Source: Catenulispora pinisilvae
GTDB lineage: Bacteria > Actinomycetota > Actinomycetes > Streptomycetales > Catenulisporaceae
Direction of reading: 5' to 3'
Assembly: GCF_015356865.1 (NCBI RefSeq)
Contig: NZ_JAAFZA010000094.1
Location: 1-37,140 of the forward strand
DNA: 37,140 nucleotides
In this document: positions 10,224-18,542 of the stretch, one piece after another
Layout of the letters: each line of letters begins with the position of its first letter
Numbering within the stretch: position 1 is the stretch's first letter
Translations under genes and position numbers: made by a program
The notes under the pieces: model-generated
The model's input: the letters and a program-made list of their open reading frames with translations, nothing else
Told to the model about the DNA's origin: nothing
Database searches by the model: none

Positions 10224-12059
10224 TTGAGAACCAACCCAAGGCAACACATCCTGGACACGTGGCGGGCCTTCGCGCGCGCGACGTTCGGTAGCGGGGAGTG
10301 GGCCTGGGGTGGTCGCTACCCGTCGAACAGCATCAGCGATGCCGAACAGATCTTGATCCTCCTCTACCCCGCGACCGAGGTCGCCGGGTTCCGGCTGGAC
10401 CGGCCGGACTCCATCGAGGACGACGTGCTCGCGGTGCTCAGACCCATGGGCAGCGGCCTGGACATCCCGATGCGGATGCTGGAGGCGATGGAGCAGTACC
10501 TGGCGCGCTACACCGACGACGACGGCGGTCCGACCTTCACCGGCGGTTCCTATCTGCTGGCCGAGAACCCGGACGAGGAGGTGAAGCAGGAGCAGTACGC
10601 CTACGACATCACCGAGTCGTACTCGATCTCCGTCACCCTCTGTCTGTCTGCGAAGGGCTTCCTGCGCGAGTTCCAGCGGACGGTCGAGCGGCGCGAGCTT
10701 CAGAACCGGATCGAGGCCGTGATCCTGGCCATGGACGCGCGCCTGACTGCGGCCATGGTCGGCCTGCTGCGCTCGTTCGTCGTCAACGTCCTGGACCCCG
10801 ACTCCCCGGCCGAGGCCGTACTGCTGCGCACGGTCAGCCAGGGCCGGGTCGTGGGCCGGACGCTGACCCAGGACCTGCGCGGTCGGTTGCAGCCGGTCCG
10901 CGACAAGCTGCCGGAGCTGACCTTCGGCCTGCCGCCGGAGAACGAACAGATGCTGCGGGACTATCCCGAGCGCTTCTTCGAGTGCGGTTGGGCGTGGGGG
11001 GTGGCACAGGACGCCACCGACATCGATCTGGCGGCCGCCGAAGGTGTGAAGCAGCCCCATGGCATCGCCGAATCGCGTCCGCTGCTGCACTTCACGGTCA
11101 ACGCCCTCGACGGTCTGGCCGACCTCTTCTCCACCCGCACCTCGCGCCAAGGCCTGCTGACCTCCGAACAGCAGTCCCTGCGCGAGGCCCTGAACCTGCG
11201 CTGGGGTCTGGCGTTGCAGTACTGGTCCACGATCGCGACTTTCGGCTCCGGCCGCTGGGCGATCGAGGACGTGCCGTGGGAGGCGACCACCGGCCAGAGC
11301 TCGCCGTACTTCACCGAACTGGTGCTCGCGATCGTCGCGATGGCACAGCAGGGTGGCACCCTGTCCGGCACGATCGGACGGAGCGTCGCCGTGCTCGAGG
11401 AACTGGGCCAGCGCGGTCTGGTGAGCCGGCGCGCGGCCGAGGACGACCGCGGCGTGCTGCTGCACGATCCCGGCGTCCTGATGCGCTTGGGCGGATCAGA
11501 GCTGGAAGGGCCGGCGTTGGCCTGGTCCTATAACGGTTTCGCCGCCGCCTTGGCCAAGACGGCGCTGCGCGTCGCGAACGTCAGCGGCAGCCGCCGGAAC
11601 CGGGCCCGCCTCATCGAGGTCGCGGACGCCTCGGTGGAGCACCTGCTGGCCCGGCGCCAACAATCCGACGGGCTTTGGGACCACCCCGCCAACATCTACC
11701 CCCGCCTCGCGCCGGCGCCCGCCACTCCGGCCTGGGACATGACCGAACGCTCCGTCGAGGTCTTCGTCGCCGCGGCCGCGCTGGTCAGCGCCCCGCCGGT
11801 GGCCGACCAAGGCCAGGTGGACCAGGCCAACAACAAGATCGCCGAGGCCCGGCACATCCTGGACCAGGAGCGTCTGACCACCCCCACGGCCGGCGGCTCG
11901 CAGGAACAGAAGTTGCTCCGGGAGGCCGAACAATCGCTGAACCGCGCCGACTCGCTGGCCGGCGAGCGGCCGGCGACGGCCGCAGCGCTGGCCGACAAGG
12001 TACTCAGAGACTTGGATGAGCTCGCCTTCGCCCGCCATGCGGCGAGCAGGAGCGCATGA
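10224..12059 (+). CDS. SCO2524-family protein, cassette A gene 1
   Basis: This 611-residue soluble, mostly helical protein was recognised by its start MRTNPRQHILDTWRAFAR, the segment WAWGGRYPSNSISDAEQ and overall likeness to its paralogue at 21312-19465 (615 residues). As I recall, it belongs to an uncharacterised actinobacterial family named after S. coelicolor SCO2524. Features shared by both copies are NPIADAEQ/NSISDAEQ-LL near residue 35, RLTAAMVGLLRSFVVN near 170, ECGW(A/T)WG near 250, LNLRWGLALQYWSTIA and a C-terminal LWD...P-W-x-x-TERxVE block. No catalytic motif or membrane helix is evident. The TTG start is fixed by GGGGG 8 bases upstream and by the match with copy B. It is translationally close-linked to the next gene. 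The role is unknown. Confidence 0.8.
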   Translation: MRTNPRQHILDTWRAFARATFGSGEWAWGGRYPSNSISDAEQILILLYPATEVAGFRLDRPDSIEDDVLAVLRPMGSGLDIPMRMLEAMEQYLARYTDDDGGPTFTGGSYLLAENPDEEVKQEQYAYDITESYSISVTLCLSAKGFLREFQRTVERRELQNRIEAVILAMDARLTAAMVGLLRSFVVNVLDPDSPAEAVLLRTVSQGRVVGRTLTQDLRGRLQPVRDKLPELTFGLPPENEQMLRDYPERFFECGWAWGVAQDATDIDLAAAEGVKQPHGIAESRPLLHFTVNALDGLADLFSTRTSRQGLLTSEQQSLREALNLRWGLALQYWSTIATFGSGRWAIEDVPWEATTGQSSPYFTELVLAIVAMAQQGGTLSGTIGRSVAVLEELGQRGLVSRRAAEDDRGVLLHDPGVLMRLGGSELEGPALAWSYNGFAAALAKTALRVANVSGSRRNRARLIEVADASVEHLLARRQQSDGLWDHPANIYPRLAPAPATPAWDMTERSVEVFVAAAALVSAPPVADQGQVDQANNKIAEARHILDQERLTTPTAGGSQEQKLLREAEQSLNRADSLAGERPATAAALADKVLRDLDELAFARHAASRSA

Positions 12060-12060
12060 C

Positions 12061-12981
12061 GTGCTGATATTCGCCACCTCCGACAAGGGAGGAACGGGGC
12101 GTTCGGTGACCGGTTGCAACATGGCCTACCGACGGGCGTTGCAAGGCGAGGCGGTCGCCTATCTCGACTTCGACTTCGGATCGCCCACCGCCGGCGCGAT
12201 CTTCGACGTGCCCGAGGCCGAGCGCGGCGTGGACGCCTCGGGCCTGCACTCGTACTTCACCAGGCACACCGAGTCCCAGCAGCTGGACACGGCGCTGCAC
12301 TCAGACAGCGACACGCTGCGCGACCTGCCGCGCATCTCCGGCGCCGGCCGACTGGTGCTGCTGCCCGGCGACAAGGACGGCGGGGAGTTCTCGATCAGCG
12401 CGGACATGCCGGCCCGCTGCGCCCAGCTGTTCCTGAGGCTGGACCGCGAGTTCGACCTGTGCGTCGTCGACCTGTCCGCGGGCCGCTCCTACGCCGTCGA
12501 CCTGGTCCTGGAGGCCACGGCGCGGCCCGAACTGGCCGCGCTGACCAGCCGCTGGCTGGTCTTCCACCGCTGGACCAAGCAGCACATCCTGGCCGCACAC
12601 GGCCTGGTGTTCGGCGAGAGGGGATTGCTGAAGGCCGGCGAGCGGCGGGGCCACGACCCGCAGAGGCTGAACAACTCCGTCCGCTACGTCCGCACCGCGG
12701 TCGTGGACCTGTGTGTGGATCAGGAGTCGGTGACCCGGCCGGCCCAGGGCGCCTGGCTGCGCGCCTACGACCAGAAGCTGCGCGAGCAGGCCGACAAGCT
12801 ACGCATGGGCCGCGCGCGCCTCGCGGGACAGATCCCCTTCGACCCGATGCTCCAGTGGAGCGAGCAGGTGATCGACGACTCCGATGTCAGCGGACTGAAG
12901 ATCGCCAACCAGGCCACCGTGCAGGCCTTCGAGGATCTCGCCGCGAAACTGTCGGACGAGAGATTCTGGGAAGGGCTGTGA
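12061..12981 (+). CDS. SCO2523-family variant P-loop NTPase, cassette A gene 2
   Basis: This 306-residue protein has a ParA/MinD-like (SIMIBI) fold. LIFATSDKGGTGRSVTGCN at residues 2-20 is the deviant Walker A region, YLDFDFGSPTAGAIF is the switch I-like strand, and FDLCVVDLSAGRSYAVDL is the Walker B-like strand. The signature lysine (KGG) is kept, but the phosphate-loop lysine is Arg (GRS), as in copy B. A conserved RWLVFHRWTKQH segment follows at mid-protein. ParA-like proteins usually act as nucleotide-dependent dimeric switches on DNA or membrane; whether this variant hydrolyses nucleotide is unclear. The GTG at 12061, with AGGAG at 12048-12052, was chosen over an in-frame GTG/ATG further upstream because it gives the same length as copy B (307). 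Confidence 0.85.
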   Translation: MLIFATSDKGGTGRSVTGCNMAYRRALQGEAVAYLDFDFGSPTAGAIFDVPEAERGVDASGLHSYFTRHTESQQLDTALHSDSDTLRDLPRISGAGRLVLLPGDKDGGEFSISADMPARCAQLFLRLDREFDLCVVDLSAGRSYAVDLVLEATARPELAALTSRWLVFHRWTKQHILAAHGLVFGERGLLKAGERRGHDPQRLNNSVRYVRTAVVDLCVDQESVTRPAQGAWLRAYDQKLREQADKLRMGRARLAGQIPFDPMLQWSEQVIDDSDVSGLKIANQATVQAFEDLAAKLSDERFWEGL

Positions 12982-14015
12982 CGGCCGTGGACGTGAGCTA
13001 CAACGAGATGACCGAGTCCGCGCGAGTGGCGGCGGTACCGCTGGGCCATCTCTCGGTCGAGACCGGACGCCTGTATCTGGAGGACTTCGCCGACGGCGAC
13101 CGCAAGATCACCCACCAGCTGGAACAGGTCGCACCATGGTTGGAGGCGGCGACCAAGCGGACCCGCAAGCGGTTCGGCCGCAACGCCCGGATCAGCACCT
13201 GCTTCCTGGTCGACGACTACTCGCCGTCCGGCGCAGTGGACGACCAGCCCAAGCCCTCGGAGGTGGTGGACATCGTGACCACCGCCGCCGACCAGGCTGG
13301 TTTCAAGATCGACTACCTGGCGCGGGAGGCCGGCTGCGCGGTCGCGTACGAGCGCCCCTATTCCGGCCCGCGCGACCAGAGCGCGCTGGCGGACATCGTC
13401 GCCGGACTCATCGTCGAGGAGGCCGCGGTCGGCGCCAACGGCTCGCGGCCGCCGACCGCGCAGACCGGCTGGCTGTCCAACGGCGAGCGCTCCCCGGCCG
13501 TCTCGGTGGCCATGGACGCCCCCCAGTGGGAGCCGCCTGAGGAGTTCGGGAAGTACCGGCACTCGGTGTTCGTCGACATCGAGCTGTGGAGCCTGGACCA
13601 CTACCAGCAGTCCGCGAAGCGTCAGTACTCGTGCTCGCTGCTGTCAGCAGTCTGGCAGCTGCTGCGGCTGGGGCTGCTGCGTGACGCCGGCGACGCGGTC
13701 GCCAAGCCCTACCGGTTCGGCGCCGGCGAGGGGTTCCCGGATCTGTGGCAGCAACTGCCGAGCATCACCCAGCTGACGCCGGACGCCGCCCCGTTCGCCG
13801 CGTATCAGGCCCTTTCCGTCCTGCCGCCGCACTTCCGCGCGGCCGAACACGCCGCCGAGATCATCGTCGACCACCTGCGCTTCGACAAGACGGTGCTGAA
13901 ACAGACCGCGGACCGGGCCCGGGACGAGACGAACGCGGTGACGTTGCCCGACAACCCGGCGGGCCGCCTGAGCCACTTGTTCTTCAACGATGTCCATGTC
14001 GCCCTCAACGACTGA
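12978..14015 (+). CDS. SCO2522-family protein, cassette A gene 3
   Basis: This 345-residue protein starts at GTG 12978, which overlaps the stop of the P-loop gene as GTGA; the same overlap occurs in cassette B. It opens with VPLGHLSVETGRLYLEDF, then ISTCFLVDDYSPSG, IDYLAREAGCAVAYE, ANGSRPPTAQTGWLSNGER, a FVDIELWSLD strand and CSLLSAVWQLLRLGLLRD. These blocks align along the whole length with the copy at 18542-17526. It has no signal peptide and no membrane helix. I recall it as the uncharacterised SCO2522 family and see no known catalytic motif. The tight coupling suggests a complex with the P-loop protein. Confidence 0.8.
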   Translation: MTAVDVSYNEMTESARVAAVPLGHLSVETGRLYLEDFADGDRKITHQLEQVAPWLEAATKRTRKRFGRNARISTCFLVDDYSPSGAVDDQPKPSEVVDIVTTAADQAGFKIDYLAREAGCAVAYERPYSGPRDQSALADIVAGLIVEEAAVGANGSRPPTAQTGWLSNGERSPAVSVAMDAPQWEPPEEFGKYRHSVFVDIELWSLDHYQQSAKRQYSCSLLSAVWQLLRLGLLRDAGDAVAKPYRFGAGEGFPDLWQQLPSITQLTPDAAPFAAYQALSVLPPHFRAAEHAAEIIVDHLRFDKTVLKQTADRARDETNAVTLPDNPAGRLSHLFFNDVHVALND

Positions 14016-14994
14016 GCGGGACGGGGGCCCGGCCGTCCCCGACGACGGCGCGCAGCCCCTGCTGGGGTTCGGCGAGGTGCGCACCTGCCTGATCCAGAAC
14101 CTGGCCGGCCTGTCCCCCTCGGCGAGCGTCGCCCTGATGCAGCTGACGCCCGGCTCCCCGGTGAGCAAGGTGGACCGGCCGACCCGCCGCGTGGTGTCCC
14201 CGGAACAGGTCACCGGGGTGGACTGCCGCCTGCACGTGGCGCGCGAGGGCCGGGGCCGGGCGATCGGCACGGTGCTGAGCCACGCGGTCGTGACCAACGG
14301 CCGCATCCTTCAGGGCACGGCACACGTGGCCCTCACCTCGGCCACGGCCAAGGAGCGCCGCGAGTGGCGGCACTACCTGCGCCAGCCCGGCGTCATAGAG
14401 GTGCTGGGCTCACCGAACCCGCACAACGTCATGGACGGCTACCTCACCGACGTCTCCCCGGCCCGCGGCCTGGACCTGGCCTCGATCAGCGACCGGATCA
14501 TCGGCGAGGTCCAGCAAAGCAATCGCCTGGACCACACCACCGCCCTGCGCACCGGCACGGCCGTGGTCCGCTGGGCCGCCACGCTCGCCCCACAGCCCCC
14601 GCAGGCCAAGCCGACGGTCGGGATAACGAAGAGCGACGTGCCGAACTTCCACGTCATCCGGCTCAACGGATCACCGGAAGACCTGCCGCTGCTGATCCGT
14701 TTCTGCGAGGAGTTCGCCCTGCACGAGTGGCTGCTGACCACGGTGCAGGACGTCATCGTGCCGCGCGCCGAAACGGACATCGCCCGCGACCGCGATCCCC
14801 TGGACTCGTTGCTGTTCGCGCTCAACGAGTTGGCACCCTTGTGGATGCCGCCCACCCACCTGGGCCCTGACATGAAGGCGTTGTGGGAAGCCATGGAGAG
14901 CCGGACACATTACTCGCGGTTGTTCGAGCGCCAGACCGCACGGATCCGCGACCTGCGGGACCAGGTGAAGATAAGGCCGCCTCGAAGGTACTGA
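13990..14994 (+). CDS. SCO2521-family protein, cassette A gene 4
   Basis: This 334-residue protein starts at ATG 13990, 26 bases inside the preceding gene. Blocks matching copy B are FGEVRTCLIQNLAGLSP, VVSPEQVTGVDCRLHVA, AVVTNGRILQGTAHV, the acidic/hydrophobic FCEEFALHEWLLTTV helix, and near the end LWMPPTHLGPDMKALWEAMES. The C-terminus is a basic helix (RIRDLRDQVKIRPPRR). No enzyme motif is recognised; it belongs to the uncharacterised SCO2521 family from memory. This is the last gene of the cassette A run. The membrane-protein gene 50 bases further on has its own candidate promoter. Confidence 0.78.
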   Translation: MSMSPSTTERDGGPAVPDDGAQPLLGFGEVRTCLIQNLAGLSPSASVALMQLTPGSPVSKVDRPTRRVVSPEQVTGVDCRLHVAREGRGRAIGTVLSHAVVTNGRILQGTAHVALTSATAKERREWRHYLRQPGVIEVLGSPNPHNVMDGYLTDVSPARGLDLASISDRIIGEVQQSNRLDHTTALRTGTAVVRWAATLAPQPPQAKPTVGITKSDVPNFHVIRLNGSPEDLPLLIRFCEEFALHEWLLTTVQDVIVPRAETDIARDRDPLDSLLFALNELAPLWMPPTHLGPDMKALWEAMESRTHYSRLFERQTARIRDLRDQVKIRPPRRY

Positions 14995-15042
14995 GCGCCC
15001 CGATCCGGCGTCGACACCGATGCCGCGCTTTCATATTTTCTG

Positions 15043-15110
15043 TTGATACAGATCGACACTGTATGTTTCATCCGACATACTAGAAGCCGGTCACTGCGGT
15101 TCACAGGGGG
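15043..15110 (+). promoter_or_regulatory. Candidate promoter with two operator-like dyads, upstream of the membrane-protein gene
   Basis: TCGACA (15053-15058) and CATACT (15076-15081) form a -35/-10 pair with 17-bp spacing. The perfect dyad GTATGT-8-ACATAC (15061-15066, 15075-15080) fills the spacer. A second dyad, ATACAG-7-CTGTAT (15046-15051, 15059-15064), covers the -35. This stretch is far more AT-rich than its surroundings. The layout suggests a repressor-controlled promoter specific to the membrane protein. GGGGG at 15106-15110 is a strong ribosome site. Confidence 0.5.
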
Positions 15111-15115
15111 ATGCG

Positions 15116-15151
15116 ATGGATCGGCGGCGCCGCACGGGCGACACGTGGTAG
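15116..15151 (+). CDS. Candidate 11-codon upstream ORF overlapping the membrane-protein start
   Basis: The best ribosome site in the leader (GGGGG, 15106-15110) sits 5 bases before ATG 15116. That ATG reads MDRRRRTGDTW and stops at TAG 15149-15151, across the GTG (15145) used by the membrane protein in another frame. This would couple translation of the membrane protein to a small Arg-rich peptide. Alternatively, the true start or frame of the membrane protein has been misread. Confidence 0.35.
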   Translation: MDRRRRTGDTW

Positions 15152-16041
15152 GCGGGTCGGACAGCGACGGCGAAGAACGGCTCACCACGTTCAAGGCACT
15201 CGTGGTGTCCCATGCGAACGCCATCGCCGAAGACCTGGAGCGCGGGAAGCGTTACAAGTCGCCGAGCTGGGCGCGTTCCCGGTCGGAGCGGGAGGATCAT
15301 CGCAGGACCCGCCGCGAGTCCTCCGAGCCGACCGTCATCGCGGACTTCGACCGCATACAGACCGGCGCGCAGCTCAGGTTCGTCTCCGCGGCCGCCGCCG
15401 CGCGCCCCGGGGCCTTGGTCCTGAGCGACTTCTACGACCGCGAGGTGCCGTTCAAGCAGCGCTACGGCGACGTGATCGCCACGATGCTGGCCGCGCGCGC
15501 GGAAGCCAACGGCAGGGTCCTGCTGTCCGGCGCCGAGGGCGGCGTCATCGCCGGGTCGCTGGAGCAGGCCGGCAGGGAACTCCTGTCCGCGGGGTTTCCC
15601 CGGTTCGCCGAGAAGGCTTTCGGCGACGCGGCCGACATCCACGCCCGGTTCAAGAACGCCCGCGCCGAAGACCGATGCGAGTATCTGAAGCTCGGCGCAC
15701 ACCGCAAGACGTATCCGTGGTGGAGGCCGATGCGGTTCATCTGGGCACTGTCCCGCTGGTTCTTCGGCTACGGATACAAGCCGATGCGGCTGCTGCTCTG
15801 GATCGCCCTGGTCATCGCCGCGTTCGTGGTCTACTTGCTGCACCTGCCCCGCGATCCGGGGAACACCCGCGGCGACGCCTTCTTCATGGCGGTCCAGAAC
15901 TTCGTGAACCCGATGGGCCTGGGCGACGTGAAGAGCATCTCCGGCAAATGGGAGTCCGCTTTGGAAGTGGAGACCTACGTCGGCGACATCCTGCGCAACA
16001 TCTTCTTCGTGCTGCTCATCCGCCGGTGGTTCCGGTTGTGA
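15145..16041 (+). CDS. Membrane protein with 2-TM pore-loop (ion-channel-like) C-terminus, cassette A
   Basis: About 298 residues. The N-terminal two thirds are soluble and helical, rich in charged residues. GSLEQAGRELLSAGFPRFAE followed by KAFGDAADIHARFKNARAED looks like a TPR-type helical hairpin. Then come FGYGYKPMRLLLW and a membrane helix (WIALVIAAFVVYLLHL). A re-entrant-like segment, FFMAVQNFVNPMGLGDV, precedes a second helix (ETYVGDILRNIFFVLLIRRW). NPMGLGDV resembles the TVGYGD filter of K+ channels, and the E-T-Y-x-G of the second helix also fits. The paralogue is at 22824-22012. The start is uncertain: GTG 15145 is the first in-frame start after the promoter-like DNA. A channel, sensor or membrane-damaging effector are all possible. 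Confidence 0.75.
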   Translation: MVGGSDSDGEERLTTFKALVVSHANAIAEDLERGKRYKSPSWARSRSEREDHRRTRRESSEPTVIADFDRIQTGAQLRFVSAAAAARPGALVLSDFYDREVPFKQRYGDVIATMLAARAEANGRVLLSGAEGGVIAGSLEQAGRELLSAGFPRFAEKAFGDAADIHARFKNARAEDRCEYLKLGAHRKTYPWWRPMRFIWALSRWFFGYGYKPMRLLLWIALVIAAFVVYLLHLPRDPGNTRGDAFFMAVQNFVNPMGLGDVKSISGKWESALEVETYVGDILRNIFFVLLIRRWFRL

Positions 16042-16045
16042 GGCC

Positions 16046-16516
16046 TCAGAGCCCGGTGGGCAGCAGCAAAGTCAGTATCTTGCGACGCCGGCCGTCGCCC
16101 AGATCGCCGTCCTTCCACTGCCCGGTGTCCTGGAAGCCGGCCCGGATGTACATGTCGTAGGCCGTCCAGTTCTCCGGCTTGACGGTCAGCTTGACCGCGT
16201 TGATCCCCTTGCTCTGGAGCCAGGCGATGGACTCGTCCAGCAGCCGCAGCCCGATGCGCAGGCCCCGCCGCTCCGGATGCACCCCCAGCGCCAGCAGCCA
16301 GCCGACCTGGGGATCGTCGGTGTCCCGCATGCTCAGCGAGTAGCCCCAGATCCCCTCGGAATCCTCGGCCACCAGCCAGGCCACCCCGGAGGGGCCGTAC
16401 AACTGCATCAGTGTGGAGATGGTGAAACCTGTGCCCTCGAACACTATGTCTTCGAGTTCTGCGATACGCGACAAATCCTCCTGACGCGCACTCCGCACCG
16501 ACAGAGGTTCCCCCAC
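16046..16516 (-). CDS. GNAT family N-acetyltransferase (GNAT2), downstream of cassette B
   Basis: This 156-residue GNAT reads VRSARQEDLSRIAELEDIVF, GVAWLVAEDSEGIWGYSL, VGWLLALGVHPERRGLRIGL, LTVKPENWTAYDMYIRAGF, ending in a LTLLLP strand. It closely parallels GNAT1 and GNAT3 of the same region. Motif A reads RRGLRIG; the glycine normally two places before the hydrophobic residue is Arg, so acetyl-CoA binding may be altered. GTG 16516 follows AGGGGA. It is co-directional with cassette B, 26 bases after its last gene (counting from that gene's stop), and probably in the same operon. Its stop lies 4 bases from that of the convergent membrane-protein gene. Confidence 0.82.
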   Translation of the reverse strand: MGEPLSVRSARQEDLSRIAELEDIVFEGTGFTISTLMQLYGPSGVAWLVAEDSEGIWGYSLSMRDTDDPQVGWLLALGVHPERRGLRIGLRLLDESIAWLQSKGINAVKLTVKPENWTAYDMYIRAGFQDTGQWKDGDLGDGRRRKILTLLLPTGL

Positions 16517-16542
16517 CCCGTCCCCTGACTGTCATCGAGCCC

Positions 16543-17526
16543 TTAGACAACCTCCTTGTGCAGGGTCTCTTCAATCGCTTTTCGTGTCAACAGCGACACT
16601 TTGTCCCGGACCCGGGTCAAAGTGGACTCCCATTCCCACGTGAGTTGCGCCTCGTTCTCCAGGCGTTGCCACAGACCGCGCATCTCGTGAGGCAGATGGG
16701 CCCCCGGATTCCAGACGTGGCCCAGGTAACTCAGCGCCGGATCCAGCTCATCCTCCGGCCGGCGGCGGCGGGACCGGGTCGAGCGGTCGAAGGCGTTTCG
16801 CAACGCTGACAATAACCAGTGGTGCAATGCCAGAATCTCGCAGAACTCGACGAATTGTGGTAGCAGCTCGGCCGGAGTGCCGATCCGCACCCGCAGCATT
16901 CCGTCGTCCCGCAGCTCCACCAGGCTGTCCGGTTCCACGCCGTCCTGGACGTGCACGGCCCACAGCAGGCGGCCGGTCTCGGTCTTCAGCCGGGCCCGCC
17001 GGTCTATCTGCGGCGCCCGGTCCAGCAGGGACATCACGTAGGCCCCGGTCTTACCCAGGTCCAGCAGGGTGCTGTCCACGGCTCCCCGCAGGAACCCGGT
17101 CACCAGGTCGGCGGGGTCGGCCTTGTTGATCGCTTCCACGACGCCGGTCCGGGCCGCGTAGTGCGCCCAGGGCAGCCGCCGGCGGTTGGCGTCCAGCAGG
17201 ACTTCGACGCGCGCCGAGCCCTGCAGGATGTGGCCGGCGGTGAGCACCGCCCGGGCCCGCGCCGTCCCGATCACCCTGGGCTGGGAACCGGATCCGGGCG
17301 GGACGGCCAGCCGACAGTCCAGACCGAAGAAGACGTCCGGGGAGACCACCTGCTCGATCGGGTGCCGGTGCCAGTCCGCGCTGACGCCGGGAAGCAGGGC
17401 CAGCGCCTGGCGAGCCGCTTCCAGGGGAAGCGGCTCGGAGGTGTTCAGCAGACCGGTCGTCACGGCCCCGAGGACGACCTGTGGTCGCTGCCCACTCGGG
17501 TCGGACGGCCCGACAGTGCGCGCCAT
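16543..17526 (-). CDS. SCO2521-family protein, cassette B gene 4
   Basis: This 327-residue protein is the counterpart of the gene at 13990-14994. Shared blocks are VVSPDVFFGLDCRLAVPPG, AVLTAGHILQGSARVEVL, FCEILALHHWLLSALRNAF and the tail WNPGAHLPHEMRGLWQRLEN. Overall similarity to copy A is modest, so this is the fastest-diverging member of the set. ATG 17526 shares one base with the TGA of the preceding gene; an in-frame TTG directly before it (17529) is an alternative. No known domain or catalytic motif is seen. It lies between the SCO2522-like gene and GNAT2, all on the minus strand. Confidence 0.75.
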   Translation of the reverse strand: MARTVGPSDPSGQRPQVVLGAVTTGLLNTSEPLPLEAARQALALLPGVSADWHRHPIEQVVSPDVFFGLDCRLAVPPGSGSQPRVIGTARARAVLTAGHILQGSARVEVLLDANRRRLPWAHYAARTGVVEAINKADPADLVTGFLRGAVDSTLLDLGKTGAYVMSLLDRAPQIDRRARLKTETGRLLWAVHVQDGVEPDSLVELRDDGMLRVRIGTPAELLPQFVEFCEILALHHWLLSALRNAFDRSTRSRRRRPEDELDPALSYLGHVWNPGAHLPHEMRGLWQRLENEAQLTWEWESTLTRVRDKVSLLTRKAIEETLHKEVV

Positions 17527-18542
17527 CAATTCCCGCCGGCCAGGAAGAAGTGGCTCAGCCGGTCGGCGATGACCGGCGGAAGGGGTACGTTCTTCGCGCC
17601 CGCCTGCCGTTCGAGCGATTCCACCACCGCCGGGTCGGGGAGGAAGTGGTTGATGATGTTCTGCACCGAGTGCTCGATCGGCAGGAACGTCCGGGGCATG
17701 ATGCTCAACGAGCGGTAGGCGTAGAACGGCTGGGCGTTCGGGTTGACCTTGACGATGTCAGGGCACTGATCCCACTCCTTGCGCCACTCGCCGTCGAAGT
17801 CGGTGACCTTCAGCGCGGGCTGGCCGTCCTGGCGCAGCAGCCCCAGCCGGATGAGCTGCCAGACCGCGGCCAGGAACGGACAGGAATACCGGCGGCCCAG
17901 CTCCCCGTCATCGCCGCCCACCGGTCTGGCCTGGCTGTCCCAGAGCTCGACGTCGAGGTAGATCGAGTGGTTGCGTTCGCCGTATTCGTGCGCCGGTTCC
18001 CACCCGTGGGCTTGCATGGTCTCCAGCACATGGGACTCACGCGGCGGCCTCCCGTTCGACATCCACCCCGACATCGAGGTCGGCGGACGCCCGCCATTGG
18101 CCCCCTCCGGGGACGGCTCCTCCAGAAGCCGCGTGGCGACCAGTTCCGCGGTCTGGAAGCCGTCCAGCCGTCGCGCGCACGCTGATTCCCGGGCGACGTA
18201 GTCGATGACGACGCCCGCCTCGCGCGAGAGCCGCAGCAGCTTCTCCATTATCTGCGGGGCATCCGGCCAGTGCTGGAAATAGTCGTCGACCAGGAAGCAG
18301 GTGCTGACCCGCGGCCGCTCACCGCCGCTGATCGCCGAGGCCTTGGCGGCGTCCAGCCAGGGCTTGACCCGCTCGAACTGGGTGCGGATCGGCTCCTCGC
18401 CGTTCTCCAGCTCGTCCATGTAGAAGTGGCCGACCTCGACCGACAGGTGCGACAGACCCAGGTTCTGCACGATCGTGCCCTGGTTGCGCTCGTGGAAGAC
18501 CGGGGCCTGGGCATCCGGGGCCGCGGAGAACATGGTGCTCAC
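17526..18542 (-). CDS. SCO2522-family protein, cassette B gene 3
   Basis: This 338-residue protein contains LSHLSVEVGHFYMDELENGE, RVSTCFLVDDYFQHWP, VIDYVARESACARRLDG, NGGRPPTSMSGWMSNGRPP, IYLDVELWD, CPFLAAVWQLIRLGLLRQDG and AYRSLSIMPRTFLPIEHSVQ. All have counterparts in cassette A. The block STCFLVDDY followed by IDY(V/L)ARE(S/A)xCA is the strongest family signature. GTG 18542 overlaps the previous stop as GTGA, exactly as in cassette A. It looks soluble, and its function is unknown. The conserved coupling to the P-loop gene in both copies argues for a stable complex or strict stoichiometry. Confidence 0.8.
   Translation of the reverse strand: MSTMFSAAPDAQAPVFHERNQGTIVQNLGLSHLSVEVGHFYMDELENGEEPIRTQFERVKPWLDAAKASAISGGERPRVSTCFLVDDYFQHWPDAPQIMEKLLRLSREAGVVIDYVARESACARRLDGFQTAELVATRLLEEPSPEGANGGRPPTSMSGWMSNGRPPRESHVLETMQAHGWEPAHEYGERNHSIYLDVELWDSQARPVGGDDGELGRRYSCPFLAAVWQLIRLGLLRQDGQPALKVTDFDGEWRKEWDQCPDIVKVNPNAQPFYAYRSLSIMPRTFLPIEHSVQNIINHFLPDPAVVESLERQAGAKNVPLPPVIADRLSHFFLAGGN

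Noticed and set aside
12114..12977. An upstream extension of the SCO2522-like gene (frame open from 12114)
   Set aside because: This part reads an Arg/Gly-rich shadow of the P-loop gene. The GTG at 12978 with its GTGA overlap matches cassette B exactly.
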